Of a stretch of 64,000 bases of DNA, positions 17,377 through 26,409 are shown piece after piece. Every line of letters starts with the position of its first letter. The first letter of the stretch is position 1. The DNA comes from Nostoc sp. NMS2 (GTDB lineage: Bacteria; Cyanobacteriota; Cyanobacteriia; Cyanobacteriales; Nostocaceae): NCBI RefSeq assembly GCF_017115105.1, contig NZ_JABXKH010000178.1, forward strand, positions 111,010 to 175,009, given 5' to 3'. Made by a program: the position numbers and the translations under genes. The notes below the pieces were generated by a model. The model did no database searches. It was not told where the DNA came from and saw nothing but the letters and a program-made list of their open reading frames with translations.

Positions 17377-18549
17377 ATGAAATTACATTCATCAACTAAG
17401 TTAGCTTGTGTTGTTCTTAGCAGCAGCAGTTTAGCCGCAGCCATCATCGCTTCATCTGGAACAAGTGCTTTTGCTCAAATCACAATTCAAAGCACTGGTA
17501 CATTATCAGGTACTATCCAACTTCCCAGCATTAATCCTAATTTCAATCGCAGTACGACTCGTGTTGATACAGATGACACTGGGACTTACTCACGGAACTT
17601 AGGAACTAAAAACAATCCTAATTACGTTCCGGTGTACAAGTCAGACTATGTAAAAGTAGAAACACGCAAAGATGGAAGTTTGCATTACTTTGTTGACTTT
17701 AAAGGCATTCCGATTGTCTCCTTTAATGGCATTCTGAATTCGCCGATTCTCTCTGGCGGTGAGTTAACACCCTATAAATACCAGGGAAGATTGGCAGGAA
17801 CGACATTTCAAGGAGTAGTTCAGGATGAATTTAATCTCACAAAAGCCTTATACACGGGTACTGTCACCGATCCAAACACTGGAAATCAATATCAGGGAAC
17901 TTTTGAAGTGAGCGGATATGGAGTGCGATATAGCGATCGCAATGGAGGTGCAACCCCCACAGTCTTTGATTTCAAATCCGATCTCCCAGGTTCGCCAAAG
18001 GTAACTTCTTTGGAAATGACTAACTCCCCCCTGGCGAGGATAACAATCAAAGTACCTGCAAATGCAACTCTCATAACTCCCACACCAGTTGGTGGTAGTA
18101 CGCCAACTCCTGCACCCATAATCAGTGGTGATAGTACACCTACTCCCCCGCCAGTAATTAGCGCTGGTAGTACACCTATTCCTCCATTGGTCGTTGGTGG
18201 TAGTAGCACAACCACTTCTGAACCCGTAGCTAGTGGTGGAAGCACACCTACTTCTGAACCCGTAGCTAGTGGTAGTAGCACACCTACTCCTGAACCCGTA
18301 GCTAGTGGTGGTAGTGCGATCGCTTCCCCAACACCTACAATCTACACATCTGCCTCTAATTCTCCATCCCCTTCTACTACACCTAATATGGAATTCAGTA
18401 GCGGTAATTCGCTGGAGGTAAATCAAGTAGTGGTTAACCCTGCAACCCTTGCTCAACCTGCTTGTTCACAGGATTCTACCAATAGCTGCACAATACCAGC
18501 TTCACCCAAACAAGCGATCGGCCCCCGTAGTCGAGTACTAGTACGTTAG
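17377..18549 (+). CDS. Secreted protein with Pro/Thr/Ser-rich repeats
   Basis: A 390-residue exported protein. The signal peptide is MKLHSSTKLACVVLSSSSLA with likely cleavage at AFA-Q. Residues ~33-230 form a globular domain I do not recognise, with aromatic beta-like stretches (YVPVYKSDYVKVETRKDGSL, TGTVTDPNTGNQYQGTFEV). Residues ~235-345 are low complexity, with repeats of the kind GGSTPTSEPVAS and GSSTPTPEPVAS, a wall- or surface-spacer composition. The tail has two Cys (PACSQDSTNSC) that may form a disulphide. RBS AAAGGAG lies nine bases before the ATG. It follows the porin on the same strand by 139 bp. The function is unknown. Confidence 0.75.
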   Translation: MKLHSSTKLACVVLSSSSLAAAIIASSGTSAFAQITIQSTGTLSGTIQLPSINPNFNRSTTRVDTDDTGTYSRNLGTKNNPNYVPVYKSDYVKVETRKDGSLHYFVDFKGIPIVSFNGILNSPILSGGELTPYKYQGRLAGTTFQGVVQDEFNLTKALYTGTVTDPNTGNQYQGTFEVSGYGVRYSDRNGGATPTVFDFKSDLPGSPKVTSLEMTNSPLARITIKVPANATLITPTPVGGSTPTPAPIISGDSTPTPPPVISAGSTPIPPLVVGGSSTTTSEPVASGGSTPTSEPVASGSSTPTPEPVASGGSAIASPTPTIYTSASNSPSPSTTPNMEFSSGNSLEVNQVVVNPATLAQPACSQDSTNSCTIPASPKQAIGPRSRVLVR

Positions 18550-19297
18550 TGATTTGAGAGCTTCTTTTGCCCCCCACACATCTTTAGTACAAAACCAAAA
18601 TCGTTGAAGATCCCCCTAAATCCATGCCACTTGCTCATGGGGGAAACCACGCCAGATGCTCCACTACAGCGCTTCGCGCATCCTGCGGCGGGGGAGACCC
18701 CAAGACCGCACTGGCTCCCCAAGACCGCAGTGGCTCCCCTTAAAAAGGGGGACTTTGAAGGGCTTTTGCCCCCCTTTTTAAGGGGGGTTGGGGGGATCAA
18801 AAGCCTGGGAAACGACTCTAGAAGAATTGTATTTACAGCATAGCCCTGTAAACTGAGAGAGTTTAGGGATATGGTCTTGGCAAAAGTTTTAAGGTGCTTC
18901 TGGAACTCTAGCAGGACAAAATGGAATCAATATGATAGCCAAGACAGGGGCGACATTGCAATTAAAAAAGTCCACTAGAAGTTATTCGCGGCGTTTTAGT
19001 TGCTCAGGCTTGATTTCGGTGGTAGATTTTACCCTGATGACTTTCTGGCTATACTAGTGATTTGAGCTGACTGATTGATAAATTTCATCCCCCACTATGA
19101 AAGACATAAAAACTATCAATTTCAGACATAATATTAAGTGTGCATTTCCTTTTAACTGACACAAAAGCCTTGTCTGCTCTGAAAGTAAATAAATTTCCTT
19201 GGTGGTAAAAAATTTTTATCAGTCAATCACTGAGGTTATTAACACTAACATTACAGAGTCAATCTAGAACAATCAAACATCTTCTGAGTTAGCACCT
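18550..19297. other. Intergenic region with GGGG/CCCC hairpin repeats
   Basis: The first 260 bp carry dispersed repeats: duplicated AAGACCGCACTGGCTCCCC and AAGACCGCAGTGGCTCCCC blocks, and a CCCCCCTTTTTAAGGGGGG palindrome at about 18768-18786. From 18840 to 19297 I see only AT-rich sequence without a convincing gene. An 80-codon frame over the repeats (18604-18843) was rejected. Confidence 0.5.
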
Positions 19298-19954
19298 ATG
19301 AAAGAAGAATTGATAGCCAGAATTATACAAGTATTGCAAATTAATATGAGGTGGATGACTTGGAATTTATTTCTGGCTTTTATACCTTTGGCTTTGAGTG
19401 TGTGGCTATTTCGCATGAGGCGCGGTGGCACTTGGCTTTGGTGGCTAGGATTCTTAGTTTTCTATGCTTTCTTACCAAATGCACCGTATTTGTTGACCGA
19501 TGTAATTCACTTGATAGATGATATCCGCACAATTCAATCTGTGTGGATGATTACTTTAGTACTAATACCTCTGTATTTACTAGTAATTATTGGTGGATTT
19601 GAAGCTTATGTAATATCGTTAATTAATTGGGGTTACTACTTACATCGCATTGGCAAGAGTCAATGGATTTGGCGCGTTGAGTTGATTACACATTTTCTCT
19701 GCGCTGTTGGTGTTTATTGGGGGCGATTTTTACGTTTCAACAGTTGGGATTTTATTACTCAACCCGATGCCGTACTTACCAAAGGGGTAGAAGAAATTAT
19801 CGGAAAACAACCCTTAGTAATCATTGCTATCACCTTTGTGGTACTTGCAGGTTTGTACTGGATTATGAAACGAGTAACTTTAGGTCTTAGCCAACCAGGT
19901 AGTAGAATTGGGATCAAGTCAGAAAGCACTAACTCTAACACGCCAAACATTTGA
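19298..19954 (+). CDS. DUF1361 membrane protein
   Basis: A 218-residue integral membrane protein with about six helices (starting near residues 18, 48, 78, 95, 128 and 172). The conserved block WLGFLVFYAFLPNAPYLLTD and the later GVYWGRFLRFNSWD are the hallmark motifs of the DUF1361 family. The function of the family is unknown. The C-terminal tail after the last helix is basic and polar (KRVTLGLSQPGSRIG). It stands alone, followed by a MITE-like element 88 bp downstream. Confidence 0.85.
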   Translation: MKEELIARIIQVLQINMRWMTWNLFLAFIPLALSVWLFRMRRGGTWLWWLGFLVFYAFLPNAPYLLTDVIHLIDDIRTIQSVWMITLVLIPLYLLVIIGGFEAYVISLINWGYYLHRIGKSQWIWRVELITHFLCAVGVYWGRFLRFNSWDFITQPDAVLTKGVEEIIGKQPLVIIAITFVVLAGLYWIMKRVTLGLSQPGSRIGIKSESTNSNTPNI

Positions 19955-20041
19955 TGTTCCTGGCGATTTTAGATTTTAAATTTGGGGTTTTCATTAGTAA
20001 TTCCATTGATGAATATTGCCTATCAAAAGAAAGATGCAATT

Positions 20042-20177
20042 CAATACTGCTCGGTTAAGTGGAAAAAGCTTAAAATTCGTAGGTTGGGTTGAGGGACGAA
20101 ACCCAACATTTCTGAGGCTTTGTTGGGTTTCACTTCATTCAACCCAACCTACAAATATTCTTAACCGAGTAGTATTG
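20042..20177. mobile_element. MITE-like foldback element, copy 1
   Basis: A 136-bp element with 18-bp terminal inverted repeats, CAATACTGCTCGGTTAAG at 20042-20059 and its complement (one mismatch) at 20160-20177. It is flanked by a perfect 10-bp direct repeat AGATGCAATT at 20032-20041 and 20178-20187, the expected target duplication. The interior is itself a long foldback (GTAGGTTGGGTTGAG with CTCAACCCAACCTAC-like complement). No coding capacity. Copy 2 is at 36298-36434. Confidence 0.85.
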
Positions 20178-20329
20178 AGATGCAATTAAACCCTCCTTAA
20201 GGTGAAATAAACTCAGAAGCAAACGGTTGGACTTTGACCGCCACCATCTGAGAATAACGTCCGATCAGATCGTTGAATATCGATGGTCTGATCTGATGTT
20301 TTCGATCGCATTGATAGGAGGGGTATCTT

Positions 20330-20518
20330 ATGGAATTAATCTCTAGAGAAGAAATAAAGACATTAATAGAACAGCCAAAAGGAAATTGTGTTTCAATTTA
20401 TATGCCAACGCACCCAGCCGGGCCAGAAGTGCGACAAAACCCAATTCGCTTTAATAAATTTATTGATCGGGTTTTCTTTATGCCCCTGTGCCTATTGTTG
20501 ATGTCGTGCTGCTGCTAG
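20330..20518 (+). pseudogene. 5' remnant of a baeRF3-like (release-factor-like) gene
   Basis: A perfect RBS (AGGAGGGG) and ATG start a protein MELISREEIKTLIEQPKG, then CVSIYMPTHPAGPEVRQNPI. This is the usual N-terminus of cyanobacterial baeRF3-type proteins, relatives of eukaryotic release factor 1 of about 370 residues. Homology stops near residue 43 and the frame runs out at 62 codons inside the 3' end of the convergent PEP-synthase-like gene. The rest of the gene is gone, evidently removed by a deletion or rearrangement at about 20460. Confidence 0.7.
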
Positions 20519-22837
20519 AATTATTCGTTGTTCAGCACGAGCGATCGCCTGATATGTTCGTTCAACTGCTTCTGGTTCAACGGAAATGGAAGTTATGCCC
20601 CATTCCACTAATTTATCGATGATTTCTGGATAGAGGGCTGGTGCTTGACCGCAGATTGAACAAGGTATACCGGCACTTTTAGCCATTTGGATCAGTTGAG
20701 CGATCGCACTCATAACTGCGGGATGACGTTCATTAAATACTTTTGCTAGCTGTCCTTGTTCTCGATCCACTCCGAGCAATAATTGGGTTAGGTCGTTTGT
20801 ACCAATGGAAATTCCGGCTGCACCTGCTTTCACATATTCCGGCAGCAAAAACAGTACGCTTGGCACTTCCGCCATCATCCACAATTGAAACTGCGACACC
20901 TGGGTTAAAAGAGCTTGCTCAACTTTGCGACGGCAAAAGACAAATTCTTCTACAGTCCGCACAAAGGGTAATAGTAGGTTGATATTGCTGTAACTAGCTT
21001 GCTGTACACTCGCTAAAGCTTGCAGTTCTAACTCAAATACTGCGGGATTTCGTAAATAGCTGAAAGTGCCGCGTTCACCCAACATCGACTGGGGCAAAGA
21101 TTCTAAACTATCACTCAATGATGGTAAATCCTGCGATCGCCAATCTAAAGAACGATAAAAAACTGGTCTTGGTGCAAAAGCACGAGCAAATTGCATAATC
21201 TGCTCAGACCATAGCTCTAATAATTCTGCCTGCCGGCCACCTAAAATCCAATTATTGGGATGTTGTCCGTCTAATATATTTAATACCATCAATTCTGAGC
21301 GCAACAATCCCACGCCATCCACAGGGAAGCTTTGCACTTGTTCTATTAAACTGGACTGACTCAAGTTAACCAGTAGTTGGGTAGCAATCATGGGTAGATG
21401 AGAAGTAACAGTAGGATGGGGTACTTTCGGGTTGGGGTGATGGAGGGAAAGAAGTTTTTCTTCTCTCTCTCTCTCCATGTCCTCCTTTGAGTCTCCTTTG
21501 ATGCGATAAACTTCTCCTCTGTCGCCATCAAGCAGTAGTCGTTCCCCTGTTTGGATTAAGGTTGTGGCAGATGTTGCGTTTACTACTGCTGTAATACCTA
21601 ATTCTCTAGCAAGAATTGCAGCATGGCTAGTTAATCCGCCTTGTTCTGTGATAATACCAGCAACTTGGTGTAGTAATGGTAGCCAATCAGGAGTGATTGT
21701 TGGTACTACTAAAATCACACCCTTGGGTAGTTGTTCGGGTTTGTGTTGCGAATTAGTAATTACTAAGGCAGTGGCTACAATACGTCCCCCTGCTGCTCCT
21801 AGTCCCGTGATGAATTTTCCGTGGGGAATTACAGATTGCGGAGAACTAACTTGTGTGATGTAGAGCTTGCTAGATGTGGTTTGTTGAGCAATAGTCCATT
21901 TAATGGTAAAAGTTTTACCTAGTTCACTTACTAGTTGAGTTCCCAGAGCAATTATTTGTTGTAAATATTCTTCTTGTAAAGCGTACTGTTTTTGTTGGGT
22001 TTCCTGAAGTACGTAGGTACTTAGAGAAGTATGATCTGGTGTTAGCACTGAGTTAGTGCCGGGTTGCGAAAAAGTTTCAAGTGCTGCATCATCCACACCA
22101 TAAGCCAGCATTTTATTGCCCAATTGTTGCTCAAGAACAACCCCAGTTGCCTGTTGAATGTAGTAGATATCTGGCTGGACTTCACCAAGAGCGATCGCAA
22201 CTCCTAATCCCCAAGTAGCCTCAATTTCCCAGCCAGAGGGATTGGCTTTAAGCAAACCACTGGCGATCGCATTCTCAACAGGTTGCACCAAAACTGCTAG
22301 ATTTATTTGTTGCAGATTAATTCCTGCTCGTTGCCAATATAGGAGACTTCTGGCACGAAATATCTGGCTCCAGGTACGCTTTAGGGCAAAAGCGATCGCT
22401 TCAGGTTCGCACTGGCAAAACACCGACTCCAGCAAACCAGATATATTCTTCATACTTGGAGTAGCATTTGATATTGCTAAGGTAGGTCGAAGAATCAAAC
22501 AGCTAGTTTGCCATTCTCTAGCTGCTTGAAAAATTGTACTCACCCACTGCTGCGGCACAGTTGCAGTAAGAATTTCTTGGCGCAAGCGACCAGCTACCTG
22601 CTGAAGTTGCCGCCAATTAGCAACATCTAGATGTAACGAAGAATGGGGTAAGTCAGCCACTAATGACTCTGAACTATTGAGATTTTCAAGAAATTGCCGC
22701 AAATTTTCTGCCGAAATCACAAAACCAGGCACCACCGGATAGCCACGCTGCATGATTCTGCTCAAGTAAAACGCTTTATCACCTACTTTGGCGCGGTCTT
22801 GTAATTTAATTTGGTCTAGCCAGTAGAGTTTGTCCAC
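20492..22837 (-). CDS. PEP synthase / pyruvate phosphate dikinase-like protein
   Basis: A 781-residue protein with the three-part layout of PEP synthase. An N-terminal ATP-grasp-like region starts with VGDKAFYLSRIMQRGYPVVPGF. The central phosphohistidine domain has GGLTSHAAILARELGITAVV. The C-terminal PEP/pyruvate barrel has VGLLRSE, SIGTNDLTQLLLGVDR and the catalytic Cys in SICGQAPALYP. The swivel and barrel motifs are intact. The ATP-binding segment is not: where the family has a VRSSATAEDL-type block this protein has LRPTLAISNATPSMKN. A charged linker (KEDMEREREEKLLSLHH) joins the domains. It may be a divergent PEP-utilising enzyme rather than a true PpsA. Confidence 0.75.
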   Translation of the reverse strand: MDKLYWLDQIKLQDRAKVGDKAFYLSRIMQRGYPVVPGFVISAENLRQFLENLNSSESLVADLPHSSLHLDVANWRQLQQVAGRLRQEILTATVPQQWVSTIFQAAREWQTSCLILRPTLAISNATPSMKNISGLLESVFCQCEPEAIAFALKRTWSQIFRARSLLYWQRAGINLQQINLAVLVQPVENAIASGLLKANPSGWEIEATWGLGVAIALGEVQPDIYYIQQATGVVLEQQLGNKMLAYGVDDAALETFSQPGTNSVLTPDHTSLSTYVLQETQQKQYALQEEYLQQIIALGTQLVSELGKTFTIKWTIAQQTTSSKLYITQVSSPQSVIPHGKFITGLGAAGGRIVATALVITNSQHKPEQLPKGVILVVPTITPDWLPLLHQVAGIITEQGGLTSHAAILARELGITAVVNATSATTLIQTGERLLLDGDRGEVYRIKGDSKEDMEREREEKLLSLHHPNPKVPHPTVTSHLPMIATQLLVNLSQSSLIEQVQSFPVDGVGLLRSELMVLNILDGQHPNNWILGGRQAELLELWSEQIMQFARAFAPRPVFYRSLDWRSQDLPSLSDSLESLPQSMLGERGTFSYLRNPAVFELELQALASVQQASYSNINLLLPFVRTVEEFVFCRRKVEQALLTQVSQFQLWMMAEVPSVLFLLPEYVKAGAAGISIGTNDLTQLLLGVDREQGQLAKVFNERHPAVMSAIAQLIQMAKSAGIPCSICGQAPALYPEIIDKLVEWGITSISVEPEAVERTYQAIARAEQRIILAAARHQQ

Positions 22838-22957
22838 TCAATTTGTTAGTTGTCTATTTGTAGCCACAGGCATTTCCTTCTGGTACGTTATCAGCCGTAA
22901 ATCCATTGGCTCTTAAGTAGGTCGGCGCAATTAAAGCTAACTGGCGGATGCTGTCAT

Positions 22958-23060
22958 TTGTCATTGGTCATTGGTCATTTGTCATTGGTCACTTGTACTG
23001 AGCGACTTGTGCCGAGCGAAGCCGAGGTAAGTCGAAGTATTTGTCATTGGTCATTACTAA
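22958..23060. repeat. GTCATTG heptamer array with inserted repeat
   Basis: Repeated GTCATTG and GTCATTT units occur on both sides of a copy of the dispersed ACTTGTACTGAGCG repeat, which here contains an internal partial duplication (GAGCGACTTGTGCCGAGCGAAG). Confidence 0.7.
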
Positions 23061-23271
23061 GGGCTTTAAGCCTATTTACGTTTCGTAACATACTTAGTTT
23101 TTTTCGCGCCAACTTACTTAATTCAACTCCTTTGTAAATCAAATATTGTCCTTCATTTAGCCTCTCTTCCCTGAAACAGGGGGTTTAGTTGTCTGATCGA
23201 GTTATAGATGGCGGTATCACATTTAATTATTTAGTGTATGGGTTAAATCTAGCAATTTGAGGTAAATTTTT

Positions 23272-23370
23272 ATGGTTCATCCATTTAGAATAGTTGAGAA
23301 ACTATTTAATCAAGCTAAAATTCGTATCGTTTACCCAGATTGCGATCGCTGTCATAATTTAATAACGTAA
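23272..23370 (+). CDS. Possible 32-residue peptide
   Basis: ATG preceded by GAGG at a nine-base spacing, encoding MVHPFRIVEKLFNQ followed by AKIRIVYPDCDRCHNLIT. The C-terminal CDRC pair could bind a metal. Nothing else supports the call, and no family is recognised. It stands alone in a large intergenic gap. Confidence 0.22.
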   Translation: MVHPFRIVEKLFNQAKIRIVYPDCDRCHNLIT

Positions 23371-23997
23371 ACTTTATTTAGCTTTGATAACAAAATATCT
23401 TATTGAAAAATAATCCTAGCAATGGAATATGTTAATTTACATCTAAAAAAGTATCTGTGAATTGAGAAAATCTAAATCTAGTAATCATATTTGATTTTTT
23501 ATAAAACCCCGTAAAACTAAAAAACCCTTATTGCCTATTAAGCCAAGATAAGTATGGCTACGCCACGCTGCGACAACAAAAAACAAAGCAGATGACTTGA
23601 TGATATAAACTATTCAATTACACCCGTTGAATTAGATTCCACCAATATAAAGAGTAAAATATTTTTGCACTATTTTATAAAAATATTAATCATTAACCTA
23701 GTACACTCTGGCGGAAATTTGCCTAGCTTTAACAAAGGTATTTTTTCCCAAGTCTTGTTAATTAAGATGGTAACTGGATTTACCCGTGCTGTACTATGTA
23801 TTTGAAGAAGAATTCAGGAATCAGCAATCTTGACGCGACGCTCTCGACCAGACGCTGTTGCTAGTAAGATTCCTGTAGGGGTACGCGGACTCGCTTTCCG
23901 CTTTTTCGTTCAAAATTCATTCTGTTCGCAGATGTTGGAGGCATTATTCTGGCTCCTGAATTCTGTTTTGATAAAATTATTTACACCAGACTAAACA

Positions 23998-24453
23998 TTG
24001 CCAAACACTTACTACCTTGCAACTAATGATTGGCTAAATATCAGCCTCAGATTATGCTTTGCGTTATTTATAGGAGCGATTATCGGCTTAGAACGACAAA
24101 TTAGTCGCAAACCAGCCGGTTTAAGAACTCATACGCTGGTGAGTTTAGGTTCAGCTGTGTTTACCTTGGTAATTATGCAAACAGGAGGACTGCAAAATAG
24201 TCCTGATGCACTTAGCCGCGTCATTCAGGGAATTGCAGCTGGTGTAGGATTTCTCGGCGCTGGAGAAATTGTGCGCCAATCTTCTCAAGAATCACAGCGA
24301 CTTGAAATTCACGGACTCACATCAGCAGCAGCTATTTGGGTTTCGGCTGCATTGGGAATTGCTGCCGGATGTGGTTTGTGGCAGTTAGGATTGATTGCTA
24401 CTCTGCTGACTTTTCTGATTCTCAACGTTTTTAAAAGGTTAGAACGTAATTAA
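23998..24453 (+). CDS. MgtC/SapB-family membrane protein
   Basis: A 151-residue membrane protein with four helices. It has the MgtC family signature: GAIIGLERQISRKPAGLRTHTLV with the conserved Glu-Arg and RTH, then GVGFLGAGEIVRQ and the HGLTSAAAIWVSAALGIAAG stretch. MgtC proteins help growth at low magnesium and affect the F-type ATPase or phosphate uptake in other bacteria. The C-terminal cytoplasmic domain found in longer homologues is absent, as in many short members. The start is a TTG; no ATG exists upstream in frame before a stop. A GTAATTC heptamer array follows the stop directly. Confidence 0.85.
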   Translation: MPNTYYLATNDWLNISLRLCFALFIGAIIGLERQISRKPAGLRTHTLVSLGSAVFTLVIMQTGGLQNSPDALSRVIQGIAAGVGFLGAGEIVRQSSQESQRLEIHGLTSAAAIWVSAALGIAAGCGLWQLGLIATLLTFLILNVFKRLERN

Positions 24454-24455
24454 AT

Positions 24456-24487
24456 AATTCGTAATTCGTAATTCGTAATTCGTAATT
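24456..24487. repeat. GTAATTC heptamer array
   Basis: About four tandem copies of GTAATTC, starting a few bases after the mgtC stop codon; the same unit as at 11533-11571. The rest of the gap to 24716 holds a GACGGGGATTTAGACCCCG hairpin repeat and nothing else I can name. Confidence 0.8.
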
Positions 24488-24716
24488 AAGTTTTGTGACG
24501 GGGATTTAGACCCCGACCCAAAACGCGCTGTCTGTAGAGACAGGGGACTTAAACCCCCAAAGTTCGTTAAACTTTTCATTTAAATGAGTTAATCACTCTA
24601 GCCCGTAGTCCCTCCCCCAATCAATATCTACTCCACTTAACTGAGTGAGAGATGCTGTATGCTGCGTTAGATGCGCGACAGCTTACATCTCACTAAAGAG
24701 TTTCTTTTCTCGCCAG

Positions 24717-25835
24717 TTATGTCCGTGATAACTTTTTGCGTAACTGTCCAATAGGAAGCTCTATAAACTGGTAGATTGTATAGGCTAATCCTAAAGAAAT
24801 TAATAAAGCAATTCCTGCTTGAAAAACTTTATGCAATTGGGGTAGATACAACCAAATACCGAAGAGTACAGTGTAATGGATAAGGTATAGAGAGTAAGAA
24901 AGTAAACCAATAAAACGGATCAAATTTAAATTTAGTATTTGGAATAATCCCCAATTGGGAAAGCGAACAGCGACAAAAAAGATGGGGTATAATCCAATTC
25001 CCTGTATGGTATAACGAAAGGTTTCTCGAAAATCTGCTGAACGATAAACGAATGAAAAAAGAATCAAGATTATTCCTGCGGGCAGGAAGAAATACTTCCA
25101 GAGTTTGTTAGAGTATTGCTGTGTATCTAGCATGGGATTATTACTAATTGCTAATATACAACCGAATAGAATACTATCTATTCGAGTGTCTGTTGCAATA
25201 TATACACGCATCGTCTCTGCATCAAAACCATAAATCAGAACACACCGCCAGACTAAAAGCGCTAAACACAATCCTAAAATAATTAGTATTTGTTTGCCTG
25301 GACTTAGACGTAGCTTACGTAAACCTAGATAAAGGAATGGGAAAATAAAGTAGAAATGCTCTTCGACAGCAAGAGACCAATATACTCCACTACCAAGAGT
25401 TGAGCCTTTACCGCCAGTAAAAATTATGTCGTAGTTGGTGTAGTGCAGAATTTGAGCTAATAAAGTTGGTAATCTAATTTCTCCCGTAAGGAATCCTAAG
25501 ACAGTTAAAGCAGCTCCAACAAATAACACTAGATAAAATGACGGCCAAATACGCAGTATTCGTCTTAGATAAAATAGCTTCAAATCAAGAGTTTCATAGT
25601 GATCGTACTCTCGTCTAAGAATAGTTGTGATTAAGTAACCACTGAGAAAGAAAAATACTGTTACACCAAAGCCTCCGGGAATAAGCTCTCCAACTCTTGA
25701 ATGGGCTAAAAACACTACTAGTAAAGCAAAAGTTCTGATGCCATCGAGGGATGGTATATAGAATTTTGAGTGGGCATCTGCACCGAATGAAACTTCTGTA
25801 TTAGCTCCAGGCGAAGGTATTGAGGATTTTTCCAA
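24717..25835 (-). CDS. Acyltransferase family 3 membrane protein
   Basis: A 372-residue protein with about ten membrane helices of the acyltransferase-3 (OafA/NodX) family, which O-acylates sugars on the outer face of the membrane. Motifs seen in order: SLDGIRTFALLVVFLAHS with the catalytic-type His, FFFLSGYLITTILRRE, RRILRIWPSFYLV with the essential Arg, and YWSLAVEEHFYFIFP. The start is a TTG with AGGAGG eight bases upstream, which decides it. A hydrophilic N-terminal tail of about 25 residues precedes the first helix. It stands alone; the acceptor sugar is unknown. Confidence 0.9.
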   Translation of the reverse strand: MEKSSIPSPGANTEVSFGADAHSKFYIPSLDGIRTFALLVVFLAHSRVGELIPGGFGVTVFFFLSGYLITTILRREYDHYETLDLKLFYLRRILRIWPSFYLVLFVGAALTVLGFLTGEIRLPTLLAQILHYTNYDIIFTGGKGSTLGSGVYWSLAVEEHFYFIFPFLYLGLRKLRLSPGKQILIILGLCLALLVWRCVLIYGFDAETMRVYIATDTRIDSILFGCILAISNNPMLDTQQYSNKLWKYFFLPAGIILILFSFVYRSADFRETFRYTIQGIGLYPIFFVAVRFPNWGLFQILNLNLIRFIGLLSYSLYLIHYTVLFGIWLYLPQLHKVFQAGIALLISLGLAYTIYQFIELPIGQLRKKLSRT

Positions 25836-26024
25836 GAATCTTTCCTCCTTGTCAGTGCAACAAAATAGCTAAAAAATTTATGAAATAAAAAGTCCAGTAA
25901 GTTTTTTGACATACCGCACTTTTACAGACATTTTTATTTTTTTCAGTATTTATTATACGGTACACTTGACATTTTTTCAGATTAAATACATTACAGCTAT
26001 TTTCAGGTAAATAGACCATGCAAA

Positions 26025-26050
26025 TAGGGGCAATTCATGAATTGCCCCTA
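26025..26050. repeat. Perfect 26-bp palindrome
   Basis: TAGGGGCAATTCA meets its exact complement TGAATTGCCCCTA with no loop. This AGGGGCAATTCATG palindrome is of the kind dispersed in cyanobacterial intergenic DNA. Confidence 0.8.
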
Positions 26051-26305
26051 CAACGTATGTGGTTCAAATACATAAAAAATGCTGTAAATGAAAGTAAATG
26101 TACTTAAAACTGCAGCTTCAGCAGGTTGTTCTGACTTTTCACAGCAAGTCCTCAAGCCCACAAGTATTTTTAGTTTTAGTCCAAACGCATCTAAAATATA
26201 GAAATCATTTAATGGCAAGGATTTGGCGTTTTTGAATTTAGCCAATTTTTCGGCAACATCCTTATCCAGCAGGGGTTTCAGAAACCTCGTGCGATCGCCC
26301 TGCAA
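26048..26305 (-). CDS. Weak hypothetical ORF
   Basis: A TTG-initiated frame of 85 codons. The first half has a protein-like, basic helical composition (RFLKPLLDKDVAEKLAKFKN); the second half is hydrophobic and Cys-containing. No ribosome-binding site, family or conserved neighbour supports it, and its 3' end overlaps the palindromic repeat. It may be the remnant of a gene. Listed for completeness only. Confidence 0.2.
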   Translation of the reverse strand: MQGDRTRFLKPLLDKDVAEKLAKFKNAKSLPLNDFYILDAFGLKLKILVGLRTCCEKSEQPAEAAVLSTFTFIYSIFYVFEPHTL

Positions 26306-26409
26306 GTATTTTGAATACAGGTTTTCAATTCAGTATTTTTATCTAGCACTTCTCGTTAAGATCGGGGGCTAGAGACTAGGGTAAGTGTACCTCATGTAAT
26401 TGGGAACTG

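Larger units (their letters stand above)
22838..23997. other. 1.16-kb repeat-rich intergenic region
   Basis: Between the PEP-synthase-like gene and mgtC. At 22958-23060 there is a GTCATTG/GTCATTT heptamer array interrupted by a copy of ACTTGTACTGAGCG...GTCGAAGTATT. One possible 32-codon gene lies at 23272-23370. A TGGCTACGCCACGCTGCG repeat lies near 23555, and a GGGGTACGCGGACTCGCTTTCCGC repeat piece near 23876. Otherwise the sequence is AT-rich and without signals I can read. Confidence 0.5.
25836..26409. other. Intergenic region with palindrome and weak ORF
   Basis: This 574-bp gap contains a perfect 26-bp palindrome at 26025-26050 and one weak leftward frame at 26048-26305. The 170 bp next to the acyltransferase are AT-rich promoter-like DNA. 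No other signal was found. Confidence 0.45.

Noticed and set aside
17848..18456. Leftward 202-codon frame opposite the secreted-protein gene
   Set aside because: Long only because the Pro/Thr/Ser repeats lack stops on the other strand; Arg/Ser/Tyr-rich low-complexity translation.
18604..18843. 79-codon frame after the secreted-protein gene, and its antisense partner
   Set aside because: Consists of translated GGGG/CCCC hairpin repeats.
11533..24487. Heptamer arrays as CRISPR
   Set aside because: Units are 7 bp, directly abutting and without spacers; no cas genes are present.
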